Shown here one piece after another: positions 29,473 to 38,437 of a stretch of DNA of 61,789 bases. Below the pieces are notes generated by a model. The model saw only the letters and a list, made by a program, of their open reading frames with translations. It was not told the DNA's origin and did not search any database. Numbering within the stretch: the stretch's first letter is position 1; each line of letters starts with the position of its first letter. The stretch is from a virus, in the IMG/VR virus record IMGVR_UViG_3300030419_002074, positions 1-61,789 of that record. One strand, written 5' to 3'. Made by a program: the position numbers and the translations under genes.

Positions 29473-30216
29473 ATGGCCGTTCCCGGTTCAACTGCAAACT
29501 ATCTGCGTGGTACAAAAAATACTGCGTATACCGCACAGACTCAAGGTGGTACAATTCTTGGCAATACCGAAACAGGTGATGCCATTACAAACGCCTTGGC
29601 TTTAAAAGATAACTCTACCGACTTCGGTAGAATCCCTTATCCTGTAGCAAGCACTACTTCTGGTTCTATAGCCTATAACATTAAGGCTCAAGGATCTAAT
29701 GGTACTTTCTGTTGGGATGGTGGAACTGATCAGGGTGAAAGATTCGCAATGATGGGCTACAGTACCAAACTTGGTAACTATGCCAATACCGCAATCCAGA
29801 AAACTGGTGCTGATCCAAGCAATATGGCTGGACGCAGAGCTATCGCTCAGTTCATGCATCAATTTGGTGCGGACACTACTAGCCTTATTAGAAAGAACCG
29901 ATTCTCTTATACTGGCTTCTTTAACAATGGTAACAAGATTAGTTCTCGTCACCTCTTCATGAACGCTGCTGGTACTGCTATCGCAGACCCAAGTACTCTG
30001 ACTGGAAACCTTGTATGGGCACCGGGTGGTTCATCTAGAAACGGCTCTGGAGCTTTGGCTAGCTTCACTGACGTAGCTGCTAACCCAACTCGTGCTATTC
30101 CGGGCCGCTTGGTAATGCAGGCGAGCTTTGTTGTAGATGCTACAGAGGGTGATCCTTGGTCCGCTACCAGAGATGGTGGATCTGACTTCTATGACTACAA
30201 GCCAATTAACGGCTAA
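29473..30216 (+). CDS. Probable abundant virion protein (247 aa)
   Basis: Rich in Gly, Ala, Thr, Ser and Asn, few Lys, no Met-rich tail, no motifs: the composition of phage structural proteins (tube, decoration or minor head). Codons are chosen differently from neighbours (more GGT, GCT, ACT, AAC), which points to high expression. A strong AGGAGG leader, a candidate late promoter and a tight terminator make it a single-gene transcript. Exact role in the virion is not identifiable; no fold was recognised. Confidence 0.65.
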   Translation: MAVPGSTANYLRGTKNTAYTAQTQGGTILGNTETGDAITNALALKDNSTDFGRIPYPVASTTSGSIAYNIKAQGSNGTFCWDGGTDQGERFAMMGYSTKLGNYANTAIQKTGADPSNMAGRRAIAQFMHQFGADTTSLIRKNRFSYTGFFNNGNKISSRHLFMNAAGTAIADPSTLTGNLVWAPGGSSRNGSGALASFTDVAANPTRAIPGRLVMQASFVVDATEGDPWSATRDGGSDFYDYKPING

Positions 30217-30235
30217 GTCTAATCTGTTTTACATA

Positions 30236-30264
30236 GCGGGGTCACCTCGGTGGCCTCGCTTTTA
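30236..30264 (+). terminator. Intrinsic terminator after virion gene
   Basis: GCGGGGTCAC 30236-30245 pairs with GTGGCCTCGC 30250-30259 around a CTCG loop, followed by TTTTAAC. Confidence 0.9.
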
Positions 30265-30287
30265 ACAGTCATCAGAGGGTTTTTAAA

Positions 30288-30605
30288 ATGAACGACACTT
30301 GGGATTTAATAAGAAATGTAGCCGAAGTAGTAGGGATGTTTTTCATTCCGGTAATGGCTTGGGTGCTATACACCATTGTCAATCATGGAAAGCAGATAAT
30401 CGTGTTAGAACAAAAAGTAAATGAGTCCTTGAATCAACGCATGGGACGTATTGAAAAGCGTGTCGGCGGGATTGAGGACAAGATAGAACAGATGAGCGAA
30501 AACGTTACCGAGTGCAAAATGGTCGTTAACGACAATAAGCATCTTCAGGGTGAGATTAGTCAGAAGTTTGACATACTCCTTCAAAGGATGAATCAGCAGG
30601 GCTAA
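30288..30605 (+). CDS. Membrane-anchored coiled-coil protein (105 aa)
   Basis: N-terminal hydrophobic helix (VVGMFFIPVMAWVLYTIV) followed by a long coiled coil (VLEQKVNESLNQRMGRIEKRVGGIEDKIEQMSENV). This layout occurs in phage lysis accessory proteins and tail-membrane proteins; I cannot choose. Flanked by two terminators, so it may be transcribed alone with a strong AGAGGG site. Confidence 0.6.
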   Translation: MNDTWDLIRNVAEVVGMFFIPVMAWVLYTIVNHGKQIIVLEQKVNESLNQRMGRIEKRVGGIEDKIEQMSENVTECKMVVNDNKHLQGEISQKFDILLQRMNQQG

Positions 30606-30624
30606 GACTCTCGATCTTCAAAAT

Positions 30625-30667
30625 AAACCGTTTGTGTTGTAAAAAATAGCACAAGCGGTTTTTTTTA
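30625..30667 (+). terminator. Intrinsic terminator before nrdA
   Basis: AACCG-T-TTGTG (30626-30636) pairs with CACAA-G-CGGTT (30650-30660), loop of 13 bases, then a T run to 30666. Confidence 0.88.
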
Positions 30668-30669
30668 TG

Positions 30670-30698
30670 TTGACAAAATTGATTGTATGGTGTATAAT
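30670..30698 (+). promoter_or_regulatory. Sigma70-type promoter for nrdA-nrdB-thyX
   Basis: TTGACA 30670-30675 and TATAAT 30693-30698 with a 17-base spacer, directly after the terminator. It would start the nucleotide-synthesis operon. Confidence 0.85.
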
Positions 30699-30744
30699 AA
30701 GTACAAACCTATAAATAAATTGAAATAACAAAGGATATTCGTAT

Positions 30745-32973
30745 ATGCAAGTCAAGAAAAGGAGTGGAGAGAAAGAAGCTTTCTCGGTTGAGAAGATACA
30801 CAAGGTAGTAGAGTGGGCAACAAAAGGAATAAACGGAGTATCCTTTTCTGACATTGAGATGAATGCAAACTTATCTATTTATGACGGAATCAGCAGCGAA
30901 GAAATTCATCAAATACTTATCAAGTCCGCCAACGATTTAATATCTACAAGCTCTCCTAACTATCAGTATGTTGCCGCCAGATTACTCAATATGCATCTCA
31001 GAAAAGATGTATGGGGATATGGAGATCAACCAACAGACTTCTTACTATTCCTACAGAGAAATGTTGATAACGGAATATACGATCCTAGTATTTTAGAAAA
31101 GTGGAAAGAATCTCAAATTGATTCTTTGGGCAAGTATATATCTCATGGTAGGGATGACCTGTTTACATATGCAGGACTACAGCAACTTATAGATAAATAT
31201 CTCGTCAAAAATCGTAGCACCGGAGTAATCTATGAAACTCCTCAGTTTGCCTACATGTGCATTGCCATGTGTTTATTCGATACTCTAGACGAGGTAAAGA
31301 AAGCATATGATTGCTACTCTACGTTTAAGATTAATCTTCCTACTCCTATTATGGCTGGAGTACGTACTAATATTCGCCAGTTCGCAAGCTGTGTTCTGGT
31401 TGATGTTGATGATAACCTTGATGGTATATTCTCAAGCATTCATGCAGTTGGCAAGTATACGGCAAGAAGAGCGGGTATCGGACTTAACATCGGAAGAATG
31501 AGGCCTATCAACTCCCCGATTAGAGGGGGTGAAGTAATTCACACCGGAGTAATTCCTTATCTTAAAAACTTTGAGTCAGCAGTTAAGTCTACGAGTCAAA
31601 ATGGATTACGTGGAGGCTCCGCTACGGTACATATCCCGTTTTGGCACTTTGAAATAGAAGACGTTGTAGTCCTAAAGAATAATGCTGGAACTGACGATAA
31701 TAGAGTTCGTAAGCTTGACTATTCTATTCAGTTTTGCAAACTATTTTATGATCGCTTGATAGCCAATGAAGACATCACGCTTTTTAGTCCTCATGAAGCA
31801 GTTGGCTTGTACGAGGCCTTTGGAGACAATGAGAAGTTTGAGGAATTATATTTAAAATACGAAAATTCAAGGTCTTTAAAATTTAGAAAAAAAATACCAG
31901 CCAGAAAGTTAGCAGAGAGCTTTGCTCGTGAAAGACTTGAGACAGGACGTATCTATAGTATGAATTTAGACAACGCTAATGAGCACGGGTCATGGAACGT
32001 TCCTGTTTACATGTCCAATCTATGTCAGGAGATAATTCATCCTACAGTTCCAATACAGTCTATAGACGATCCCGAAGGTGAAATAGGAATCTGTATTTTG
32101 TCGGCATTAAATCTACTAGAGCTAAGTAATGAAAAAGACATAGCAGAAGCCTGTAGAATGGCCGTAAGAACCCTAGAGTCCGTAATAGATTACCAAAATT
32201 ACCCCGTACTAGCTGGAGAAAACTTTACTAAGAACAGAAGGTCTCTGGGGATTGGTATAACTAATCTTGCTGGGTTCTTAGCTAAGAATAAGCTTACGTA
32301 TGACGATCCAGAGGCTTTAGAATTAGTTCACGAAACTATGGAGCAAATACAATGGAATTTAATTAGTGCCTCCTGCGAGTTAGCTGAAGAAAAGGGGGCT
32401 TGTGAAAAATTCGACGAGACTAAATATTCTAAAGGATTACTACCCATCGACTGGTACAAAAAAAGCGTGGACGATTTAGTTAAGCCTAAATATAATATGG
32501 ACTGGAAAGAGCTAAGAAAAAGAGTTAAAGAACATGGTCTTAGACATTCTACGCTCTCAGCTATTATGCCCTGTGAGTCCTCTAGCGTAATCCAAAATAG
32601 TACTAACGGTATTGAGCCTGTCAGAAGCTTACTAATTCACAAGAAGGCTAAGAACGGCGTTCTGAAGCAACTTGTACCAAATTACCATATGCGAAAAAAA
32701 TATTATACTTTAGCTTGGGAAATGGAAGACAACAAGGCTATAATGAATATAGCAGCAGTTATTCAAAAGTTTGTAGATATGAGTATGAGTACTAATTTAT
32801 ACTATAACTATTCTCATTATGAAGATGGTAATATACCATTAAGTATTTTAATCAAAGATCAGATATACGGATATAAATACGGTCTAAAAAATTTCTACTA
32901 TGCCAATACGCCAGACGGAGACGGCGACACAGAGAAAGGCATGAATTGTGAATCTGGAGCATGTGCTATATGA
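30745..32973 (+). CDS. nrdA: Ribonucleoside-diphosphate reductase class I, large subunit
   Basis: 742 residues. N-terminal ATP-cone (KKRSGEKEAFSVEKIHKVVEWA, residues 4-25), then the catalytic barrel with PTPIMAGVRTNIRQFASCVLV (first active-site Cys), IGLNIGRMRP, GGSATVHIPFWH, NLDNANEHGSW..YMSNLCQEI (NxLCxEI pattern with second Cys), LSALNLLEL and the C-terminal C-x4-C pair (NCESGACAI) that shuttles electrons from thioredoxin or glutaredoxin. Reduces NDPs to dNDPs. Stop overlaps nrdB. The ATP-cone would permit dATP feedback, often lost in phages. No intron or intein. Confidence 0.96.
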   Translation: MQVKKRSGEKEAFSVEKIHKVVEWATKGINGVSFSDIEMNANLSIYDGISSEEIHQILIKSANDLISTSSPNYQYVAARLLNMHLRKDVWGYGDQPTDFLLFLQRNVDNGIYDPSILEKWKESQIDSLGKYISHGRDDLFTYAGLQQLIDKYLVKNRSTGVIYETPQFAYMCIAMCLFDTLDEVKKAYDCYSTFKINLPTPIMAGVRTNIRQFASCVLVDVDDNLDGIFSSIHAVGKYTARRAGIGLNIGRMRPINSPIRGGEVIHTGVIPYLKNFESAVKSTSQNGLRGGSATVHIPFWHFEIEDVVVLKNNAGTDDNRVRKLDYSIQFCKLFYDRLIANEDITLFSPHEAVGLYEAFGDNEKFEELYLKYENSRSLKFRKKIPARKLAESFARERLETGRIYSMNLDNANEHGSWNVPVYMSNLCQEIIHPTVPIQSIDDPEGEIGICILSALNLLELSNEKDIAEACRMAVRTLESVIDYQNYPVLAGENFTKNRRSLGIGITNLAGFLAKNKLTYDDPEALELVHETMEQIQWNLISASCELAEEKGACEKFDETKYSKGLLPIDWYKKSVDDLVKPKYNMDWKELRKRVKEHGLRHSTLSAIMPCESSSVIQNSTNGIEPVRSLLIHKKAKNGVLKQLVPNYHMRKKYYTLAWEMEDNKAIMNIAAVIQKFVDMSMSTNLYYNYSHYEDGNIPLSILIKDQIYGYKYGLKNFYYANTPDGDGDTEKGMNCESGACAI

Positions 32974-34040
32974 AAACTATATTTAACACCAAAAATATAG
33001 ACCCAATGAGCCAACCTTTGTTTTTAGGAAAGGACTTGGGTGTACAAAGATACGACGTGGTTAAGTATCCCGTTTTTAAAAGTCTTGATAGCAAGCAGAT
33101 GATGAACTTTTGGAGACCGGAAGAAATCGAGCTAAAAAAAGATCGTGGAGATTTCAAAGAGATGTCTGACAATGAGAAGTTTATTTTTACTTCTAATCTA
33201 AAATATCAGACAATGTTAGATAGCGTTATTTGCAGAGGTGTTCCCACTCTTTTGGAATATGTGACCAATACAGAACTAGAGGCATGTCTCATGACGTGGC
33301 AGTTCTTTGAAAAAATTCACAGTCAATCCTACTCTTATATTATACAAAATGTATACGCTGACAGTAGTGAGGTTTTTGGCGGCATATATGAAGACAAGGA
33401 GATAATGAAAAGGGCGAACAGTGCTATATTAGATTACAATAACCTAATGAATATGTCTTGTGACCCCACAAAAATCTCAGACCTAAAGAAGCAAATTTAT
33501 ATGACTGTCATGAGTATCAACATACTAGAGGCGGTAAGGTTCTATGTCTCCTTCATTTGTTCTTTTGCTTTCGCAGAAAATAAAAAGATGGTCGGGAACG
33601 CAGACATTATCAAATTGATCAAAAGAGACGAGGCTCTACATCTAACTAACACCAAAGAAATATTAAAAATATTGCAGACCGAGGAAAGCGAGGGTTTTGT
33701 AAAAACCGCACAGAGATGTGAAGCCGACGCAGTGGAGATGTTTGAAAGAGCAGCAGAGCAAGAAAAAGAATGGGCTTCATATCTATTTAAGGATGGATCA
33801 ATTATTGGACTCAACGAAGTTGTCTTACATCAGTATGTTGACTGGTTATGCATGTCTAGAAGAAAGATGATAGGACTACCATACGAGAACGTGGGGAAAA
33901 ACCCTATAGCCGGATGGACTCAAGCTTGGATGAGCAGCGAATCAGTACAGGTTGCTCCGCAGGAGCATGAGATCACTAGCTATAAAATAGGTGCAAGTAA
34001 AAACGACCTTGAGGACATGGACTTAGGAGATATACTTTAA
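32970..34040 (+). CDS. nrdB: Ribonucleoside-diphosphate reductase class I, small subunit
   Basis: 356 residues, ferritin-like diiron fold: SNLKYQTMLDSVICR, TNTELEACLMTWQFFEKIHSQSYSYII (with Glu and His ligands), VMSINILEAVRFYVSFICSF, and IKRDEALHLTNTKEI (second Glu...His set). These fit NrdB/NrdF radical-generating subunits. I chose ATG 32970 (ATGA overlap with nrdA) over the in-frame ATG 32961. Makes the tyrosyl or dimetal radical for NrdA. Confidence 0.95.
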   Translation: MKTIFNTKNIDPMSQPLFLGKDLGVQRYDVVKYPVFKSLDSKQMMNFWRPEEIELKKDRGDFKEMSDNEKFIFTSNLKYQTMLDSVICRGVPTLLEYVTNTELEACLMTWQFFEKIHSQSYSYIIQNVYADSSEVFGGIYEDKEIMKRANSAILDYNNLMNMSCDPTKISDLKKQIYMTVMSINILEAVRFYVSFICSFAFAENKKMVGNADIIKLIKRDEALHLTNTKEILKILQTEESEGFVKTAQRCEADAVEMFERAAEQEKEWASYLFKDGSIIGLNEVVLHQYVDWLCMSRRKMIGLPYENVGKNPIAGWTQAWMSSESVQVAPQEHEITSYKIGASKNDLEDMDLGDIL

Positions 34041-34129
34041 TGTGGTCTTTAGAAGTTATCATAGCCTTGAACAAAAAGGCACAAGAAGAGTATGACTCTA
34101 AAAAGGAAAAAGATGAAGAACAAGATTGA
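34040..34129 (+). CDS. Tiny hypothetical protein (29 aa)
   Basis: ATG 34040 overlaps the nrdB stop and the frame closes at TGA 34127-34129. Short hydrophobic start and a Lys/Glu tail. It may only serve to couple translation between nrdB and thyX. Low confidence. Confidence 0.3.
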   Translation: MWSLEVIIALNKKAQEEYDSKKEKDEEQD

Positions 34130-34742
34130 ACTATTAGGATATTATGGTAGCGATGAAATAATAGCGTGCTCTGCTTGGACTTCTACCTCTAGAAATCTAA
34201 CGGAAGACAAACGTAATCGCATTGGTAAGTTAATTAATATGCTGTGGAGTGAAGGACATGAAACACCATTTGAAAAGGGTGTGGTTCATTTTCTTGTTGA
34301 TACTGATATTGCGTCTCACATACACCTACTTAAGCATAGAATATCTTCTCTCAATGCTGAGAGTGCTCGGTATAAAGAATTAAAAGAAGACAAGTCTTAC
34401 ATACCTCAAGACTGGCCTGAACACTGGAGGGACTTGCTTAGACACCACACAGAGCAAAGCGACAGACTATATCATATTTGCATTGAAGAACTAACGGAGG
34501 ATTTAGGCAGAAAAAGAGCAAAAGAATCGGCACGATTTTTTAAGACATATAATAGTCAGATTCAGGCTGACATCATGTTTAACATGCGTAGCTTTGCTAA
34601 CTTTATAAAGCTAAGAAATAGTGAACACGCACAGGTCGAGATTAGAGAGATCGCACAAGAGATGTGGAATTTAGTAGAAAGTATTGAAGGGGAACCGTTT
34701 AAGCACACGCTTGAGGCTATTAAATGCCGAATTGTAGGATAA
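34113..34742 (+). CDS. thyX: Flavin-dependent thymidylate synthase
   Basis: 209 residues. ThyX motif KHRISSLNAESARY at 74-87, a conserved form of RHRxxSxNxxSxRY with Lys for the first Arg. Start HETPFEKGVVHFLV and the C-terminal RSFANFIKLRNSEHAQVEIREIAQEM (with catalytic Arg and Glu) complete the family pattern. Converts dUMP to dTMP using FAD and NADPH, following dCMP deaminase. ATG 34113 follows AAAAGGAAA; ATG 34092 in frame is also possible. Last gene of the nrd operon. Confidence 0.95.
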   Translation: MKNKIELLGYYGSDEIIACSAWTSTSRNLTEDKRNRIGKLINMLWSEGHETPFEKGVVHFLVDTDIASHIHLLKHRISSLNAESARYKELKEDKSYIPQDWPEHWRDLLRHHTEQSDRLYHICIEELTEDLGRKRAKESARFFKTYNSQIQADIMFNMRSFANFIKLRNSEHAQVEIREIAQEMWNLVESIEGEPFKHTLEAIKCRIVG

Positions 34743-34762
34743 TATTTTAGAAGAGAAGTAAA

Positions 34763-35125
34763 ATGAAAATAGAAACATCCAATGGAGATATACTAGACAA
34801 AATATCTATACTGATGATTAAATCCGAAAGAATTACGGATGAACAAAAACTTAAAAACATAAACAATGAACTAATAGAACTGTCTCCATGTCTGTTGGAG
34901 CTTGCAGATTTTTTCGAGATATTTGAGGATCTTAAAGCAACAAACGAATCGCTCTGGGACATTGAAAATAAAATAAGGGAAAAGGAAATACAAAAGTGTT
35001 TTGATGAAGACTTTATAGAATTGGCTAGGTCTGTATATAAGTATAACGACGAAAGAGCAAGATTAAAAAGGTTAATTAACTTACAAAGTGAATCCAATTT
35101 TATAGAAGAAAAATCATATACTTGA
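34763..35125 (+). CDS. DUF6165 family protein (120 aa)
   Basis: MKIETSNGDILDKISILMIKSERITDEQKL at the start, LWDIENKIREKEIQKCFDEDFIELARSVYKYNDERARLKRLIN in the second half, ending EEKSYT. This is the DUF6165 pattern. Members often lie beside glycosyltransferases or lipopolysaccharide genes; activity unknown. Soluble, helical. Precedes the SET gene by 25 bases. Confidence 0.75.
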   Translation: MKIETSNGDILDKISILMIKSERITDEQKLKNINNELIELSPCLLELADFFEIFEDLKATNESLWDIENKIREKEIQKCFDEDFIELARSVYKYNDERARLKRLINLQSESNFIEEKSYT

Positions 35126-35150
35126 ATACTAATCAATAGCAAGGAAAAAA

Positions 35151-35606
35151 ATGTCAAATAATTTTGCAATGCCTAAATTGAAAATAGCTAATCCTGACTG
35201 CACCGAAGTGAGGAGAGTCTATTTTGAAAATACCGATAATTTTGGATATGGTGTATTCGCTACACGGGATATCAAAAAAAATGAAATGATAGAAGAGGGT
35301 ACGTACTTCTTGACGGGCTTCTTCAACACCAAGGAGGATGCGGAGCATATACGTGGGCTTCCTCAGTACTGCTGGACAATGAAATGTGGTTGCGATCAAT
35401 GTAAGGATAAAAACGAACTACAATATATAGTAACTACAGGAAACACAATGTTATACAACCATTCAGAAGACTTTAATGCGGTTGTATCTATAGTCAGATC
35501 AGAGCGTATTGTTAGGATTTACGCCAGAAGAGACATCACAAAAGATGAGGAGCTGTTTGCAAACTATGGCAAGGGCTATAACTTTTGGTACCAAAGTAGA
35601 CACTAG
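35151..35606 (+). CDS. SET-domain protein (putative lysine methyltransferase)
   Basis: 151 residues. FGYGVFATRDIKKNEMIEE (SET-N: GxGvfAtrdI), TMLYNHSEDFNAVV (NHS, the SAM-side motif), and IYARRDITKDEELFANYGKGY (eEl-x-x-nYG, including the catalytic Tyr). Three Cys near the middle (KCGCDQC) could bind zinc. SAM-dependent methylation of a lysine side chain is the family reaction; the target here is unknown. SET proteins exist in some cyanophages but are uncommon. Its stop touches the radical SAM start. Confidence 0.85.
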   Translation: MSNNFAMPKLKIANPDCTEVRRVYFENTDNFGYGVFATRDIKKNEMIEEGTYFLTGFFNTKEDAEHIRGLPQYCWTMKCGCDQCKDKNELQYIVTTGNTMLYNHSEDFNAVVSIVRSERIVRIYARRDITKDEELFANYGKGYNFWYQSRH

Positions 35607-36374
35607 ATGAACATTCTTAATTATATCGAAATACATAGTGTTGATCATTGTACTTTATCCTGCAATTATTGTTCACACGACGCAGAAAATGCAGACGTTA
35701 AATCTTATTCGGCTGAAGACTACGATAGATGGTTCGATAAGCTTACCAAAAAAGGAATACTCTTTGATAACATATCTATCGCTGGCGGAGAGCCTTTAAT
35801 AAATAAAAAACTGCCTGAGCTTATAAGTATGTCCCGACGATATACCAACCAAAGGGTTGCAACGATGACTAATGGCTGGTGGCTCAGTAGCGACAATTCG
35901 GTAAGGAAGCAGGCAGACAGATTGGTTGGAGTAGACGATCTATGCGTAACCATATATCGCCCATACGTTGAAAAATTTGGCGGATTATCCGCAGTAGAAG
36001 AAAGGCTTGATTATCTACAGGAATTAATGCCCGGACTAAACATTGTAAGATGGGGTCAAAGAATAGTTAGAGACTTCGGTAAAATAGAATTTACTAACGA
36101 AAAAAAAGATACTGTTCCAGATTTTTATTGTGCTTTTATGGGGTGTAAGCAGCTATTGCACACGGGTATATTATTAGGCTGCTGTGCTTCTAGGCGTGTT
36201 ATTTCCATGCCAGCGGTAGATAAGTTTAGTATACAGGCCGACTTCAGTAAGGAGGAGTTTGTCTCGTGGTATAACAAGAATCCTCTCGATCTTTGCAATC
36301 ATTGCTCAATAGGAACTGAGGGGGTAACATATGTAGAATGGACCCAAAAAAAGAAAGATAACAATGACAAATGA
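35607..36374 (+). CDS. Radical SAM enzyme with auxiliary Cys cluster
   Basis: 255 residues. VDHCTLSCNYCSHDA holds the CxxxCxxC cluster (residues about 15-22), AGGEPLINKKLPEL is the SAM-binding GGEP, and the C-terminal part has CAFMGC, GILLGCCAS and CNHC, typical of a SPASM-like or other auxiliary Fe-S cluster. Such enzymes modify peptides or proteins, or nucleic acid bases. No start-stop gap to the SET gene, so the two may act on the same target (inference). No precursor peptide is obvious nearby; the 67-residue product of the next gene is a possible candidate only by position. Confidence 0.85.
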   Translation: MNILNYIEIHSVDHCTLSCNYCSHDAENADVKSYSAEDYDRWFDKLTKKGILFDNISIAGGEPLINKKLPELISMSRRYTNQRVATMTNGWWLSSDNSVRKQADRLVGVDDLCVTIYRPYVEKFGGLSAVEERLDYLQELMPGLNIVRWGQRIVRDFGKIEFTNEKKDTVPDFYCAFMGCKQLLHTGILLGCCASRRVISMPAVDKFSIQADFSKEEFVSWYNKNPLDLCNHCSIGTEGVTYVEWTQKKKDNNDK

Positions 36375-36567
36375 TGAAAGATATGGTGGTATTGTAGATT
36401 CTCTTATTGATAATATCTTAGAGAGATATGGTATCTCTGAGGAGCTAATAAAGAAAATTACTGGTATTATTGATGGCGTGGTAAAGAATGTCTCAGTCCA
36501 AGAAATCGGAGATGAAACATTTATAACGATACATTTGAATAATATTAATTTAAAATTCAAGAGGTGA
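36364..36567 (+). CDS. Small acidic helical protein (67 aa)
   Basis: ATG 36364 overlaps the radical SAM stop by 11 bases. The product is acidic with IDNILERYGISEELIKKITG and a beta-type C terminus (DETFITIHLNNINLKFK). No Cys, so it is not an obvious thioether peptide substrate. Could be a partner or anti-CRISPR-like size protein; function unknown. Confidence 0.55.
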   Translation: MTNDERYGGIVDSLIDNILERYGISEELIKKITGIIDGVVKNVSVQEIGDETFITIHLNNINLKFKR

Positions 36568-36572
36568 ATTTA

Positions 36573-36971
36573 ATGGACAAAATTACTTATGACGACAGAG
36601 AGCCTATGAATCCCGACCAAAAAGCTAGGATGGAAATGTTAATGAAGAAACGTAAGTTTTACGATCCTATACATGGAATATCGGGGCTAGTTGAAAATAT
36701 CACAAATTGGCATCATGAAAGGAATTTGATTGACGGAAGTTCTGATAAAGATCAAGTTTTAAAATTGATGCAGGAATTGGGCGAATTATCCGACTCTGTA
36801 TGTAAAGAAAAGGATATTAAGGATGATATTGGCGATATGTTGGTTGTTATGATTAATATTTGTGTGAGAAATGATTTGAGTCTTTATGAGTGCTTAAGAA
36901 CAGCCTATGAAGATATCAAGGATAGAAAAGGCAGAATGGTGGACGGAATTTTTGTAAAAGAGGACGATTAA
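36573..36971 (+). CDS. mazG: MazG-like nucleotide pyrophosphohydrolase
   Basis: 132 residues. LMQELGELSDSVCKEKDIKDDIGDMLVVMINICVRNDLSLYECLRTAYEDIKDRKGRMVDG shows the ExxE-x12-ExxD-type metal motif and the RkGRmv end of all-alpha NTP pyrophosphatases. Phage MazG proteins hydrolyse nucleoside triphosphates, and may lower ppGpp or clean the dNTP pool. ATG 36573 after GAGGTG. It ends before the next candidate late promoter. Confidence 0.88.
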   Translation: MDKITYDDREPMNPDQKARMEMLMKKRKFYDPIHGISGLVENITNWHHERNLIDGSSDKDQVLKLMQELGELSDSVCKEKDIKDDIGDMLVVMINICVRNDLSLYECLRTAYEDIKDRKGRMVDGIFVKEDD

Positions 36972-36975
36972 TGAG

Positions 36976-36983
36976 TATATAAT
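36976..36983 (+). promoter_or_regulatory. Candidate late promoter GTATATAAT
   Basis: GAGTATATAATATTGAA, no -35 TTGACA; the same core as at 8072 and 29384. It lies ahead of the probable virion gene at 37018. Confidence 0.45.
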
Positions 36984-37017
36984 ATTGAATGACACCATAT
37001 TGAACAGGATAACTTAA

Positions 37018-38421
37018 GTGCCAACACCTATAATCAACCCGCCAAACAGCAGGGTATTCTACGCCTGTCAAGCTGTTTTGTATAAAGAGAGGCAAACAAC
37101 TACCACCGGTGGGAACGATGTTCCTACATCAAATGCGTTCTTGACGGGCGTGCAGTCCATTGGTATAGATTCAGAGTTTCCCTTTACACCATATGATGAC
37201 TTAGGAAGATTTCAGAAAAAGTACGGATCTTATGGACAGCAGCTGTTTACTATTAATATTTCAAGAGTTCTTTCTAACCCCTCGACAACTAGCGATGGAG
37301 GAACAGCCGATCTCGGAGAGCCGTTTTACAAGGTCACACCTAGCAACGATTATGAAGCGACACACATGTTAGCTAATGCGAATTTAGGTGCGTGCGGTCT
37401 GAGCACCGGCCTACGTAACTACGACATAACGGTAGTATATGGCAGCGATGGTAACGAATTCATGGATGGAGGTTTATCTTCCGGTGAGGTCTTTATGTCA
37501 ACCACATACAGAAACTGTATACTCACAAGTATTTCTTACAATTTTTCTGTAGGGGGAACGGTTACAGAAAATATTACGCTAATCAGCAAGGTGGCAACAC
37601 AAGACACCCAAACATCAGGATTTACTAACTTATTGGGGACTGCCAAAGACGGCGAAGGAAATAATGTAGTTATAGAAGCAGACACCTTAAAAGGGCGAGA
37701 TATCGACTTTGCAAGCTGTATCTTGCCTGTAGAGGTCGAAAGAATGTTTAAACTAGGTGCCGAAGCAGACAACTGGCAGGGATTTGACGACAACATTTTA
37801 GGTCTACAGTCTATAGAGCTAAATGTTGACATTGAATACGTGGATTTGCCAGATATTGGTTTATGGAGAGGAAGCAATATTAACAATCAGACAGCCGCTG
37901 GCGATGATGACACTCTGCCAACATACGCTGTTGGAGGACAAGAAGCTAGAAGAGCAGAGGTAAATCTGTTCAGACAAGTTGGCGTTCCGGTAGGTGTTTC
38001 TTTTTCCTTCACTGGAATAGCATCGGCACAATATAGAGGCGATATTGCGGCCATCGCAGACGGTTCAACACGGCAAGATTTTGAATTAACCGATACAACC
38101 TTTACTAAAATGGACTCTATTGAGACTGACAGTCAAGCCGCAGTTGATGGAGTTAATTCAACTAGACCTTATTATGAGGCAAACAGAGAGTTTAGATTGG
38201 TAGCCAAAAAAGGTAATTACGGAGCTAGCGGCTGGACCGGTGCAAATTACTGGCAGTGGCATTTAGGTCAAAAAAATTACCTAACAGCACTATCTTACAG
38301 CGGGGGAGACGCGGGAGGTGGAAATGTAGAAGTAACACTTAATTATCAGAATGATCACAGTGACTTTGTAGTATTCAAAGATACCGCCCTAAAGACTATA
38401 CAAACTACAAAAACATATTAG
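37018..38421 (+). CDS. Probable virion structural protein, tail-tube-like (467 aa)
   Basis: A 467-residue beta-rich protein poor in Cys and Lys. It begins PTPIINPPNSRVFYACQAVLY (residues 2-22), has SISYNFSVGGTVTENITLI in the middle (after beta hairpin pattern) and a terminal YWQWHLGQKNYLTALSYS. Such starts and Gly/Thr/Asn-rich beta segments are common in tail tube and sheath-associated proteins, but the match is by composition and not a proven family. GTG 37018 is the start, behind AGGATAAC; no ATG is usable. Candidate late promoter upstream. Confidence 0.6.
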   Translation: MPTPIINPPNSRVFYACQAVLYKERQTTTTGGNDVPTSNAFLTGVQSIGIDSEFPFTPYDDLGRFQKKYGSYGQQLFTINISRVLSNPSTTSDGGTADLGEPFYKVTPSNDYEATHMLANANLGACGLSTGLRNYDITVVYGSDGNEFMDGGLSSGEVFMSTTYRNCILTSISYNFSVGGTVTENITLISKVATQDTQTSGFTNLLGTAKDGEGNNVVIEADTLKGRDIDFASCILPVEVERMFKLGAEADNWQGFDDNILGLQSIELNVDIEYVDLPDIGLWRGSNINNQTAAGDDDTLPTYAVGGQEARRAEVNLFRQVGVPVGVSFSFTGIASAQYRGDIAAIADGSTRQDFELTDTTFTKMDSIETDSQAAVDGVNSTRPYYEANREFRLVAKKGNYGASGWTGANYWQWHLGQKNYLTALSYSGGDAGGGNVEVTLNYQNDHSDFVVFKDTALKTIQTTKTY

Positions 38422-38437
38422 AGTTGAAAGGCCAAGC

